Positions 12,029-23,214 of a DNA stretch of 64,000 nt are shown piece after piece. Origin of the DNA: Artocarpus heterophyllus (Eukaryota > Streptophyta > Magnoliopsida > Rosales > Moraceae). Within the stretch, counting starts at the first letter, position 1. Each line of letters opens with the position of its first letter. The stretch spans positions 10,596,606-10,660,605 of the forward strand of contig CM046348.1 in the NCBI GenBank assembly GCA_025403435.1. The letters are read 5' to 3'. The position numbers and the translations under genes were made by a program. The notes beneath the pieces were generated by a model, which was given only the letters and a program-made list of their open reading frames with translations, did not search any database and had not been told where the DNA came from.

Positions 12029-14063
12029 TGTTAGACATGTATGCTCTAAGGAGTAAAAATGTAATACGTTTTTGGAGACATTTTTATCAATAAAGAATTT
12101 ATTCATTTATATATACCAAATATTGTCCTCTTTACGTTCATATTCGTTGAATGTATGATAAGCAAACAGTAGTCTGAGACTGTCAGTCTAAACCTTAAGA
12201 GTTGGGCATATGATGGGATGATTATGCGGTAGACACGACTCTTAAGGTGATGGTCTAAAATATATGATCCGCAATCGAGGGAATAAAGTTGGGCGCTTTA
12301 TTCATGTAAAGATTGTTATGTTGTCTATATCCCTTTTGGGAGATGGTTTGTCTTGGCCATCGGAGTTGGACTCCGTGAATAGAAACATTGGCGCGTTGTC
12401 ATAGGTGACGATGTGTTGGATCGGGACGTAAAGTGAATTGATTTGGATTAATAATTCTGTCTTGGCAAATCGATTCACTTTAGACAATCATTTGTATTGT
12501 ATCTTAATCCTGAGATGAATAATGGGCCCGTTGTCTCGACTTGTGTCTTTTAATGTACCAATGGGTGACTCCCACATCTCTATAGTGGCATGCATGCCGG
12601 TACGTTGGAGGCATGACTCTTGGTAGCGTAGACTTGTTATTCATAGATATGGAATCCATAGCTCCTCTTTAGGAGTAATGATATCCTCTTATATGCGTTG
12701 TCCTGTAATTGGAAAACTGGAGCGCTCAACCATTTGGATACATAGGTGTAACCGAATGGTATACTATCTTTGGATGGTAAGTTTTCTAATGGTGAGACAA
12801 TGGAACGTAAGATAAAAATAATCGGGAAGGTAAGACAGAACTTGTCCTTAAGCCGATTATGGATGATCATATGGGGATGCGATACACTATGATATGTCAT
12901 GGAGACTTAGCTACACGAGCTTCGTAATTCTATAAAGTTTGAGAGTGCAGCTCCAAGCTTTTAGTGGAGTAGCGTTGGAGTTGATAATTGTGAAATGTAT
13001 ATCTGGGATATTGGGTTTCATAATTATCATGAGCTTGAACTTTATAGGTCCATTTTGGTCCCCTTTGCTAGCTCACAAAATCCTGTAACGACACGGCGTG
13101 CTTTTCCAATAATTGGTGACTTATGTCGGATTTATCAGATTGGTTTAAAATTTATAAGAATCAAATAATTCATGTCTGTTTATCGGTTGAATTAATTATG
13201 TAAGAAATTAGTTCAAGATGAACTTGTTGAATTATGGCGTTCGGATAATTCTTGTCTGTTTATCGGTTGTTTTAATTTTGGACAATTAGAACAAGATAAA
13301 CTTGTAGAATTATTGTGAATTGATTTATTTTCTTAGAGATTATCTTGATAAAGTTTGTTTTGATCAGATATCTTTTCTATTGGGCTATTTGAATCAAAAC
13401 TGAGACTTTATCCTTTAGAATCTTGGGTGGAAAATAAAAGATTCGCGGAGATTTTTTCTCGGCAGTTCGGCCTGCCTATCAGAAAGTTCGGCCTGCCGAA
13501 CTGGCCAGTTCGGCCTGCCTATCACACAGTTCGGCATGCCGACCGCGACAGTTAAGATTACGCGTTTTTCATGCGTATCTTATCAGATATTGATCCGAAC
13601 TTGATTCTGTTTCGATTTTTGAGACCTAATCTGATATGGACTGACCCCAAGGACCAATAGGTATAAAAAGGGAGTGAGTCTAATGATTTACAAAAGATCA
13701 ATTTGAGAGATTAAGAGTGATACTCTTCTAGTGAGCATCTAAAAACTCCCTGAGAGCTTTTGTTCACAAATCACGAACACTAGCTTTGGGTTCTCTCTAT
13801 TGGTTGGAAGGAGAGTCACCGGTGGAAGAGCTGTACGTGTGAGCCCACACTCACTCCGGTTGTGGATAGAGAATAGCAAAGAAGACCAGTTGGTTGAGGC
13901 TCTTCTGGAACGTTACTTCTCTACACAGGTCGCGGAGGTTCTTCGGCACACTGAGGTTAGTAAGATCTGTTTAATTTATACATATAACATGTCATACTTG
14001 TATTTTAGAAAATACTCTGATGAAAATTTTTAAAAAATTCCGCTGCGCACTTTGTTTCCAACA
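12029..14063 (+). repeat. Left LTR of young copia element
   Basis: Starts TGTTAGACATGTATG and ends TTTCCAACA. It contains a CCAATAG/TATAAAAAG promoter-like pair near 13654-13670 and four copies of a TTCGGCCTGCC-type motif at about 13463-13543. Several short frames inside it are chance. Confidence 0.95.
13654..13670 (+). promoter_or_regulatory. Probable copia LTR promoter (CAAT and TATA boxes)
   Basis: CCAATAG is followed within a few bases by TATAAAAAG at 13662-13670, so the R region would start about 30 bp downstream. The same string is in the right LTR at about 21331-21339, where it would drive transcription outward toward 21.7 kb. Confidence 0.6.
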
Positions 14064-14065
14064 AT

Positions 14066-14077
14066 TGGTATCAGAGC
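14066..14077 (+). other. Copia primer-binding site
   Basis: TGGTATCAGAGC lies two bases after the left LTR. It is the standard complement of the 3' part of plant initiator methionine tRNA used to prime minus-strand synthesis. Confidence 0.9.
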
Positions 14078-14572
14078 CGAGGTTTTTACATAAATTTGCA
14101 AGTTTGTGATCATGTTATATGCATAAATTTTGTGATCTTAATCTCTCCTATGCTTGAATTAAATTTTATAGAGAGATGGCACTCTAGGTTTCTATATAAT
14201 ATATATGTTGTCATGGATTATGTGGTGAATGTTTATTAATTAATTATGGTTGATTAAATTGTTGTTTAATTATTTATTAATTAATTAATACCGGTTATGG
14301 TTCCTTAGAGGTTAGAATGTGTATCTAGGTTTTTCATGTAATTAGATGGCGGACTATCATCTCTGTCTAGGAATTATTATTTAATTTTTAATTTGTAAGA
14401 ATTTTGTAATTAAATAATTATTCGGAGAAGACGGAACGGGAAGTCGGAACTCAAAGATTGATGATGGCGTCTCCAAGTATTTCCTGAGTCTCTAATTTTA
14501 TGTTTTTGAATTGTTGAAAATAAAATTGATGAATTGCATTAAAATTGTATTTTCTGGATTGAGGGTTTTCTG

Positions 14573-14762
14573 CTCGGTCGGCATGCCGGACCTCACAGTT
14601 CGGCAGGCCGAAGGTCACAGATCGGCAGGCCGGACGTACGGTCCGGCAGGCCGACAGTGGGGCAGAAATTTTGGTGCTCTGCCGGCAGGCCGAACCTTCA
14701 TGTTCGGCAGGCCGAACCACCATGATCGGCAGACCGATCACTTAGATCGGCCTGCCGACCGA
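14573..14762 (+). repeat. GGCAGGCC hairpin-motif cluster in the copia leader
   Basis: About eight variants of a 14-16-bp near-palindrome (for example TTCGGCAGGCCGAA, ATCGGCAGACCGAT, ATCGGCCTGCCGAC) in 190 bp between the primer-binding site and gag. Each can fold on itself or pair with another. Related motifs occur in the LTRs. Confidence 0.8.
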
Positions 14763-15729
14763 GAGCAGCCAGGTGTCCAGAAAAGGTGCAATTTTTTGGT
14801 GCAGTTTTAATTTTATTTTTGTGACGATTCTGAGAAACATTAAATTTGGATATGACCGGAAATATGAAGTGTTCGATTCATACGGGATTGAGGACTTGAA
14901 GATGGATATTACATGAAGAAGGATACAGCTTGAGGATTCAAGGATGAAGAATCGATAAATGTCTCGATTATTCTCTTGTAATCTTAGTTTTTCTATTCTC
15001 TAGGGTGGAACCATAATATTACGGTTATTATTATTATTATGCTTGTAGCTTTGCTTGATTGCTTTGCTTGTCTGCATTATAATATGATTTACCATGTATA
15101 TTGATAACATGTCATATAGAATAGGGAGTGCCGCTCATATTAAATTTGTTCATGCATAATTTCAAAATAAAACCTTGACTTCAAAAGATTGAGTGGGAGA
15201 AGGTTTTCGAAGAGAGAACCTAAGGCCTCCATCGTTGGTCCATAGGAAGAACATGATGGTCCCAACCCCTAGGAAGGGATTTCTATCATGTACCAGATTG
15301 GATCTCTGAAAGGATAAGGTATTTTAGTATGATTTATGGTTGCACACCCCTAGGTGGTGATTATAAATCATGGATAAAATATTAAAACGGTGGTTATACA
15401 CTCACGTTAATTTTATTATTAACCTCCCCTAGGAGCTCTGTTAATAAAATTAATGGCCAAAGAAATGATTATTAGTATATGCTGGATCATACGGGTCCTG
15501 GATGGCATATATTAATCAGGAGGGGATCCGTGTTCCTGATTGAATTTGGCATGACTCCCCTAGGAGCTTGTTGAATTCTGAGTTGGGAATTATCGTTGTA
15601 AGGTTGTGATATTTTCAAGGTTTTGACACATAAACACATTTGTATGATTTTACATGATTGTGTTATCTTACTAAATTATTATATATGTTTGCTTATGTTT
15701 GGTATATGATTCTTTATTGTAGATTGAAA

Positions 15730-18700
15730 ATGTCTAAAAACGCTTTATCATCGATACTTGACAAAAACCAATTAACCGGTGAGAACTATAATGATTGGAA
15801 ACGGAACCTGGACATCGTCCTTTCCTTTGAGAAACTGAAATATGTTCTGACAACTCCTTGTCCTCCCGAGCCTACGGGAGACTCAAGTAATGAGCAATTC
15901 CAAGCGTACGACCGCTGGAAAGATGCTAATGATCAGGCCTGCTGCTATGTTATGGCTAGCATGAATAACGTGCTGCAAGCTCAACATCAGGATTATGAGA
16001 CTGCGAAGCAGATCTTGGATAATCTTGAGGATATGTTTGGAGGCCAAGCCATAACAAAGCGGCAAGGGGCGCTTCGGAAACTCTTAAACTGTAGACAGAG
16101 ACCGGGGACATCTGTAAAGGAGCACATGATGTTGGTCATGGGTTACCTCGCTGAGGCTCAAACCAATGGAGCCGACATCGATGCTGAAACTCAGATGACT
16201 ATGGTCTTTGAGACTCTGTCTAAGGAATTTATTCTGTTTAGAGCTACTTTTAATTTAAGCAATAGACGGGATATGACCTTAACAGAACTGATGAAACAGT
16301 TACAGGAGTTTGAACTGCTGATCAGGGAGTCTCCTGTTGGTGGAGAGGCCAATATGGTAGCTGCTTCTGGTTCCAATCCTAACTCTGGGAATGGAAAGAA
16401 GCAACGGGCCAAGAGTGGTAAGTCTTCTATTCCTGTTGCTACCAAGAGCAAGAAGAAAAAGAAGAAGAACCCAAAGAAGCTTAAGTGCTTCTTCTGTGGT
16501 AAGGTCGGGCATATAAAGAAGCATTGCAAGGACTTCCTTTCCAAGGGAGGTAGGTGTGATCTTCTATATTTAGAAACTTGTTTGGTTGAGGAATCCAGTG
16601 ACATTTGGGTCATAGATTCCGGTGCAACTAATCATGTTTGTGTTTCTCTGCAGGGATTCAAAGAAACGAGAAGTCTACTTCGTGAAGACTTAACGCTTCG
16701 GATGGGCGATGGATCCTTGGTCTCAGCGGAAGCAGTGGGAGATGTCCATCTTTGTTTTGATAATTATAGGAGTTTAATTTTGCGAGATTGTTTTTATGTT
16801 CCTAAATTTAAAAGGAATTTAATTTCTGTATCTTCTTTATTTAAAGACTTCTACGTGGTATCTTTTAATGAAAAAGTGGTGATTCGTAAAAACAAATCTT
16901 TTATCTGTTCTGGATGGATGCAAAATAATCTATATTTTATCAAACCTAAGATGGACTTATTGCTTAATGCTGAGATAAATGATAATGACTCAAAAAGACT
17001 TAAAACTTCTCACTCTAATAAGACTTATCTTTGGCATTTGCGCCTTGGCCATATTAACCTGAATAGGATTCAAAGGTTGGTAAGGGATGGACCTTTAAGT
17101 CACTTAAAGGTGGAATCTATACCTCAATGTGAGTCTTGTTTGGAGGGTAAAATGACCAAAAGACCATACGGGTCTAAGGGCAATAGGGCCGAAGGGGTTC
17201 TAGAACTTGTGCATAGTGATGTTTGCGGACCGATGAACATCCGGGCACGAGGAGGGTATGAGTACTTCGTTACCTTTATTGACGATTACTCAAGATATGG
17301 GTATGTGTACCTAATGCACCACAAAAGCGAAACTTATGATAAGTTCAGGGAGTTTCGGGCTGAAGTGGAAAAGCAATTGGGTAGACCCATAAAGGCACTT
17401 CGATCTGATCGAGGTGGGGAATACCTTTCTGATGAGTTCTTGGGACACTTGTTAGAGAATGGGATTTTATCCCATTTGACTGCGCCGGGCACTCCGCAGC
17501 AGAATGGCTTAGCGGAGAGAAGGAATAGGACTTTGTTGGACATGATTCGGTCCATGATGAGTTATTCATCATTGCCTTTATCCTTTTGGGGATATGCACT
17601 ACAAACCGCATGTTATCTTTTGAACAATGTGCCTTCAAAATCGGTCCCTAAAACTCCTCACGAGTTGTGGACAAGACGGAAGACATCCTTAAACCATATT
17701 CGCATATGGGGATGTCCAGCTCATGTCCTGTTTAAGGATCCGAATAAGTTGGAAGCACGTTCAGAAGTTTGCGTGTTTGTAGGATATCCAAAAGGGACTA
17801 AAGGGGGTTATTTTTATAACCCAAAGGAAAATAAAGTCGTGGTTTCAACTAATGCAACTTTCCTTGAGGAGAGTTACATGAACGACTTTAAACCTCAAAG
17901 CAAAGTGGTGCTTGAGGAGTTGAGGGGTAATCCGTTTACTCCGGAGGTTCCGAACGAAACCATTCCGATCGGTGTAGAAAAACCAAACAAACCTGAACAA
18001 CAACCTCAGGGGCTTCGGCGTAGTGGGAGGATCGGGCGTCAACCTGAGAGGTATATGTTCAATGGGGAGGTCTTTTTGGCTGAACCGGATGAACATGACA
18101 GGGATCCTTATACTTACGCAGAAGCTATGGAGGATGTTGATTCAAGACTCTGGACAGAGGCCATGAACATTGAGATGAAGTCTATGAAGACTAATCGGGT
18201 CTGGGAGCTTGTGGATCTTCCCGAAGGGGTAAAACCCATAGGGTGTAAGTGGATCTACAAGAGGAAAAGAGGAGTGGATGGAAAGGTCGAAACCTTTAAG
18301 GCTAGACTGGTAGCTAAGGGTTATACGCAAAAGGAAGGAATCGATTATGAGGAAACCTTTTCGCCTGTAGCCATGCTTAAGTCCATCCGGATTCTCTTGT
18401 CCATAGCTGCCGCTCTCGACTACGAGATTTGGCAGATGGATGTCAAGACGGCTTTTCTGAATGGCTATCTTGATGAGTCCATTTATATGGAACAACCAGA
18501 CGGGTTCAAGGTCACGGGTCAAGAGGGTAAGGTTTGTAAGTTGCTAAAGTCTATTTATGGACTTAAGCAGGCTTCTCGTTCTTGGAACATAAGATTTGAT
18601 CAAGTGATCAAGACTTATGGGTTCTCACAAAATGTGGATGAACCATGTGTTTACAAACACATTAAGAATGGGAAGGTGGTTTTTCTACTACTCTATGTAG

Positions 18701-19683
18701 ATGACATTCTGCTAATTGGCAATGACGTTGGGGCGTTGTCATCGGTCAAATTATGGTTGACCAAGCAGTTTGACATGAAGGACTTGGGTGAGGCTAATTT
18801 TGTTCTCGGTATCCAGATCTTTCGGGATAGGAAGAACAAAATGATAGCTTTGTCACAGGCCAGCTACATAGATAAAATTCTTAGGAGGTTTGCAATGCAG
18901 GATTCCAAGAAAGGTGGGCAACCATCTAGGTCTGGAATTACTCTTTCTAAGAAAGACTCTCCAAAGTCTTATGAAGAAAGAGAATACATGAAGAAGGTAC
19001 CTTATGCTTCGGCAGTGGGTAGTCTCATGTATGCCATGCTTTGCACTCGACCGGATATTAGCTATGCGGTCGGGATTGTGAGTCAATTTCAGGCGGATCC
19101 AGGACCGAACCATTGGGTTGCGGTAAAGCATATTTTCAAGTACCTAAGAAGGACTCGAGGGTATATGCTTGTGTATTCGGGTGAGGATTTAACTCCTCTA
19201 GGATACACTGATTCGGATTTTCAATCCTGCCTGGATTCTAGGAAATCGACATCGGGGTTTGTGTTTACTCTGGGTGGCGGTGCCATCAGTTGGAGAAGTG
19301 CGAAGCAAGATTGCACTTCGGATTCAACGATGGAGGCCGAGTATGTGGCGGCTAGTGATGCTTCGAAAGAAGCAGTGTGGCTCCGCAAGTTCCTTGGGGA
19401 TCTTGAGGTAGTTCCTGGTATGGATAAAGCGGTATCACTGTACTGTGATAACAGTGCGGCGGTAGCTAACACTAAGGAACCAAGATTTCATAAGAAGAGT
19501 AAGCATATTGATCGGAAGTATCATGTGATAAAGGACTTCGTTGAGAGCGGGCATGTCACGGTATGCAAGATCGCGTCAGAGGACAATTTAGCTGATCCAT
19601 TCACGAAGACACTTACTGGGAGAGTCTTCGAAAGGCATGTGGAAGCTATGGGGATGCGAAATTTGCAGTATTTACTCACTTAG
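15730..19683 (+). CDS. Copia gag-pol polyprotein, uninterrupted
   Basis: The first ATG with a copia gag start (MSKNALSS) is at 15730, giving 1317 residues. The open frame extends upstream to a TTG at 15658, and a TTATTGTAG acceptor-like string lies just before the ATG. Domains in order: gag with '[18 protein letters not shown]'; CCHC knuckle [14 protein letters not shown] at 16486-16527; aspartic protease IDSGATNH with DSG at 16615-16623; integrase with a pre-integrase HLRLGH box, the [12 protein letters not shown] and RSDRGGEY acidic motifs, and [16 protein letters not shown]; reverse transcriptase with YVDD at 18694-18705; RNase H with YTDSDF, EAEY and CDNSAAV motifs, ending 14 bp before the right LTR. 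The order protease-integrase-RT-RNase H defines copia. No stops or frameshifts, so all enzymes could be made. Confidence 0.95.
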   Translation: MSKNALSSILDKNQLTGENYNDWKRNLDIVLSFEKLKYVLTTPCPPEPTGDSSNEQFQAYDRWKDANDQACCYVMASMNNVLQAQHQDYETAKQILDNLEDMFGGQAITKRQGALRKLLNCRQRPGTSVKEHMMLVMGYLAEAQTNGADIDAETQMTMVFETLSKEFILFRATFNLSNRRDMTLTELMKQLQEFELLIRESPVGGEANMVAASGSNPNSGNGKKQRAKSGKSSIPVATKSKKKKKKNPKKLKCFFCGKVGHIKKHCKDFLSKGGRCDLLYLETCLVEESSDIWVIDSGATNHVCVSLQGFKETRSLLREDLTLRMGDGSLVSAEAVGDVHLCFDNYRSLILRDCFYVPKFKRNLISVSSLFKDFYVVSFNEKVVIRKNKSFICSGWMQNNLYFIKPKMDLLLNAEINDNDSKRLKTSHSNKTYLWHLRLGHINLNRIQRLVRDGPLSHLKVESIPQCESCLEGKMTKRPYGSKGNRAEGVLELVHSDVCGPMNIRARGGYEYFVTFIDDYSRYGYVYLMHHKSETYDKFREFRAEVEKQLGRPIKALRSDRGGEYLSDEFLGHLLENGILSHLTAPGTPQQNGLAERRNRTLLDMIRSMMSYSSLPLSFWGYALQTACYLLNNVPSKSVPKTPHELWTRRKTSLNHIRIWGCPAHVLFKDPNKLEARSEVCVFVGYPKGTKGGYFYNPKENKVVVSTNATFLEESYMNDFKPQSKVVLEELRGNPFTPEVPNETIPIGVEKPNKPEQQPQGLRRSGRIGRQPERYMFNGEVFLAEPDEHDRDPYTYAEAMEDVDSRLWTEAMNIEMKSMKTNRVWELVDLPEGVKPIGCKWIYKRKRGVDGKVETFKARLVAKGYTQKEGIDYEETFSPVAMLKSIRILLSIAAALDYEIWQMDVKTAFLNGYLDESIYMEQPDGFKVTGQEGKVCKLLKSIYGLKQASRSWNIRFDQVIKTYGFSQNVDEPCVYKHIKNGKVVFLLLYVDDILLIGNDVGALSSVKLWLTKQFDMKDLGEANFVLGIQIFRDRKNKMIALSQASYIDKILRRFAMQDSKKGGQPSRSGITLSKKDSPKSYEEREYMKKVPYASAVGSLMYAMLCTRPDISYAVGIVSQFQADPGPNHWVAVKHIFKYLRRTRGYMLVYSGEDLTPLGYTDSDFQSCLDSRKSTSGFVFTLGGGAISWRSAKQDCTSDSTMEAEYVAASDASKEAVWLRKFLGDLEVVPGMDKAVSLYCDNSAAVANTKEPRFHKKSKHIDRKYHVIKDFVESGHVTVCKIASEDNLADPFTKTLTGRVFERHVEAMGMRNLQYLLT

Positions 19684-19697
19684 TGCAAGTGGGAGAT
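19683..19697 (+). other. Copia polypurine tract
   Basis: GTGCAAGTGGGAGAT lies between the gag-pol stop (TAG at 19681-19683) and the right LTR. This is the usual place and shape for the plus-strand primer. Confidence 0.75.
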
Positions 19698-21732
19698 TGT
19701 TAGACATGTATGCTCTAAGGAGTAAAAATGTAATACGTTTTTGGAGACATTTTTATCAATAAAGAATTTATTCATTTATATATACCAAATATTGTCCTCT
19801 TTACGTTCATATTCGTTGAATGTATGATAAGCAAACAGTAGTCTGAGACTGTCAGTCTAAACCTTAAGAGTTGGGCATATGATGGGATGATTATGCGGTA
19901 GACACGACTCTTAAGGTGATGGTCTAAAATATATGATCCGCAATCGAGGGAATAAAGTTGGGCGCTTTATTCATGTAAAGATTGTTATGTTGTCTATATC
20001 CCTTTTGGGAGATGGTTTGTCTTGGCCATCGGAGTTGGACTCCGTGAATAGAAACATTGGCGCGTTGTCATAGGTGACGATGTGTTGGATCGGGACGTAA
20101 AGTGAATTGATTTGGATTAATAATTCTGTCTTGGCAAATCGATTCACTTTAGACAATCATTTGTATTGTATCTTAATCCTGAGATGAATAATGGGCCCGT
20201 TGTCTCGACTTGTGTCTTTTAATGTACCAATGGGTGACTCCCACATCTCTATAGTGGCATGCATGCCGGTACGTTGGAGGCATGACTCTTGGTAGCGTAG
20301 ACTTGTTATTCATAGATATGGAATCCATAGCTCCTCTTTAGGAGTAATGATATCCTCTTATATGCGTTGTCCTGTAATTGGAAAACTGGAGCGCTCAACC
20401 ATTTGGATACATAGGTGTAACCGAATGGTATACTATCTTTGGATGGTAAGTTTTCTAATGGTGAGACAATGGAACGTAAGATAAAAATAATCGGGAAGGT
20501 AAGACAGAACTTGTCCTTAAGCCGATTATGGATGATCATATGGGGATGCGATACACTATGATATGTCATGGAGACTTAGCTACACGAGCTTCGTAATTCT
20601 ATAAAGTTTGAGAGTGCAGCTCCAAGCTTTTAGTGGAGTAGCGTTGGAGTTGATAATTGTGAAATGTATATCTGGGATATTGGGTTTCATAATTATCATG
20701 AGCTTGAACTTTATAGGTCCATTTTGGTCCCCTTTGCTAGCTCACAAAATCCTGTAACGACACGGCGTGCTTTTCCAATAATTGGTGACTTATGTCGGAT
20801 TTATCAGATTGGTTTAAAATTTATAAGAATCAAATAATTCATGTCTGTTTATCGGTTGAATTAATTATGTAAGAAATTAGTTCAAGATGAACTTGTTGAA
20901 TTATGGCGTTCGGATAATTCTTGTCTGTTTATCGGTTGTTTTAATTTTGGACAATTAGAACAAGATAAACTTGTAGAATTATTGTGAATTGATTTATTTT
21001 CTTAGAGATTATCTTGATAAAGTTTGTTTTGATCAGATATCTTTTCTATTGGGCTATTTGAATCAAAACTGAGACTTTATCCTTTAGAATCTTGGGTGGA
21101 AAATAAAAGATTCGCGGAGATTTTTTCTCGGCAGTTCGGCCTGCCTATCAGAAAGTTCGGCCTGCCGAACTGGCCAGTTCGGCCTGCCTATCACACAGTT
21201 CGGCATGCCGACCGCGACAGTTAAGATTACGCGTTTTTCATGCGTATCTTATCAGATATTGATCCGAACTTGATTCTGTTTCGATTTTTGAGACCTAATC
21301 TGATATGGACTGACCCCAAGGACCAATAGGTATAAAAAGGGAGTGAGTCTAATGATTTACAAAAGATCAATTTGAGAGATTAAGAGTGATACTCTTCTAG
21401 TGAGCATCTAAAAACTCCCTGAGAGCTTTTGTTCACAAATCACGAACACTAGCTTTGGGTTCTCTCTATTGGTTGGAAGGAGAGTCACCGGTGGAAGAGC
21501 TGTACGTGTGAGCCCACACTCACTCCGGTTGTGGATAGAGAATAGCAAAGAAGACCAGTTGGTTGAGGCTCTTCTGGAACGTTACTTCTCTACACAGGTC
21601 GCGGAGGTTCTTCGGCACACTGAGGTTAGTAAGATCTGTTTAATTTATACATATAACATGTCATACTTGTATTTTGGAAAATACTCTGATGAAAATTTTT
21701 AAAAAATTCCGCTGCGCACTTTGTTTCCAACA
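19698..21732 (+). repeat. Right LTR of young copia element
   Basis: 2035 bp, the same length as the left LTR and nearly identical to it. It starts TGTTAGACATG and ends TTTCCAACA, followed by the target duplication CATAA. Confidence 0.95.
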
Positions 21733-21737
21733 CATAA

Positions 21738-22872
21738 TACATATAGTCAAAAATCAATAATTACACAAATAAGTATAAATCTTAATGGTTGATGAACTCT
21801 TATGTTTGTTAAAGTTTAGGTTTAAACTTTAAATAAGACAAAAATATGTGTATTTTTTTTAAACATGTAAAGGGTCGAGCTGGCCTTACGGTTTCAAGCC
21901 CAACCTTGGCTTGTCAGATGTAGAGGACCAGCCCGGCCTGCTATAGCGACACCTTTATTGCGTGCTTAGGCAAAAATTGGAACAAAGTGAAACGCTTTTT
22001 ATAGAGCTTTGCTTAGGGGAAAAACTTACTAGCAGTAACATGTATATTAAAAATGCAAAGAATAAAAAGATTAGCCAATTTTTAAGGGATTACATGCATA
22101 AATTTGAGTATATATGTAGACATATATTATATATAGATAAAGGAAGGAAAAACAACATTTGAAAAAGTTTGGCTCTACTAGGGTTTTTGAGGAAAAGAAA
22201 GTGGAGGCTCTCTTGAGGCTTTGTGTATGTCGCCTTTTTTCCCTTTGGGGCCAACGTCGGGCACTACCTCGGGACCCCAGTCTTGTGAGATGGGGAGGTC
22301 ACTTTAAGTGGGGCTGATATAGGAGGAAACCAGGGCGGCAGAGCATGGGTTTTGTCTACAGCAGCTAATCGATGGAGGAGCTGGTAGTTGTCTAGGCTGG
22401 CGAGGTTGGGGGAGGAGCTTGGGGCGAGCAACGACAACTCTCAAGGCGGGGACAACCATGAGGAATTGTGAGCGTCGAAAGCTATTTGGGGTCGAGGAGA
22501 CCGGGGCATGTGGAGAGAAAACTTGTGTGGGGAGATGGCTATTGACGGTGGCCTGGAACAGGCAGGGACAAGCAGAAAAAGGCCAGCGAAGGCTCGATCT
22601 GTGAGATGATGGATTTTTCAGTTGTGTCACCCTCTAATGTTTCGGTCTTGCAACCGGATCTGAAGGTGATGGTGGACGGAGTTGGGGATCATCAAAGATC
22701 GGGCAAATCCACAAGCAATAGGAGGCAGAAGTGGCAACGGCAGCAGAACACACACCGCTTAGGTTTTACCTTTATGTTTAGGCCCCTGTTTCTCTTTTAT
22801 TTTTGTTGTGGTTTTCAGTCTGTAATAAAGGAAGGGATCTTCCCTCCTCCGGTTGTTTGTAGTCTCTTTTAT
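21738..22872. other. Repeat-derived intergenic DNA between two copia elements
   Basis: The first 220 bp continue the element interrupted by the young copia. At 22190-22620 there is a G-rich, repeat-like stretch with short open frames on both strands but no recognisable protein. The last 117 bp (from about 22756, CTTAGGTTTTACCTTTATG) recur directly after the right LTR at 27787. I see no gene. Confidence 0.5.
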
Positions 22873-23124
22873 TTTAGAACTCAATTAGTTATAAAACCGT
22901 TTATTTAGTTAGAGAGTTAGTTTTATATGCTGAGGTGGGAAGTCAGTTGTGACCGACTTAATTATTCACTAAACTCATGCTTTTTTCATTACCCTGTATA
23001 TAAAAGAACAAGTCTTGGTAACAACATCAATGAAAAGAACATTTTCTAGAACTTCCTTTTCTCATCCAATTTCTTTCTTCTAAGATTTCATTTTCTTACT
23101 CAAATATTGATTCTGGATTCAACA
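22873..23124 (+). repeat. Left LTR of decayed copia element
   Basis: 252 bp, starting TTTAGAACTCAATTAG and ending GGATTCAACA, with a TATATAAAAG box inside. The canonical first TG is not visible and has probably mutated in both copies. Confidence 0.85.
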
Positions 23125-23214
23125 TGGTATCAGTTTGATTCCTGATTTTTTTTCGCTGCACTTTGCTTGAATTCTTTCTTCCACATCATCTTCGATTTCC
23201 TGCTTCCTTCCACC

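Larger units (their letters stand above)
12029..21732 (+). mobile_element. Young, complete Ty1/copia LTR retrotransposon
   Basis: A 9704-bp element. It has two LTRs of 2035 bp each, a primer-binding site directly after the left LTR, a purine-rich tract before the right LTR, and one long gag-pol frame. Both sides carry the 5-bp duplication CATAA (12024-12028 and 21733-21737). Reading the LTRs side by side I noticed only one difference (A at about 14008, G at about 21677). Near-identical LTRs plus an open polyprotein mean a recent insertion that may still be mobile. The long LTRs and protein organisation suggest the Angela/Tork group, but lineage is inferred. Confidence 0.95.

Noticed and set aside
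12302..14033. Open frames inside the copia LTR (12302-12487, 12637-12900, 13800-14033) repeated in the right LTR
   Set aside because: They recur only because the LTRs are identical. They are short, lack any domain, and one starts at a non-ATG codon.
15658..15729. 24-codon N-terminal extension of the copia polyprotein
   Set aside because: The upstream frame starts at TTG, is hydrophobic and unlike gag, and ends beside an acceptor-like TTATTGTAG. The ATG at 15730 gives a normal gag start.
22304..22630. 108-codon minus-strand frame in GC-rich sequence between the copia elements
   Set aside because: Low-complexity, no recognised domain, non-ATG start and no splice context. Composition alone explains the open frame.
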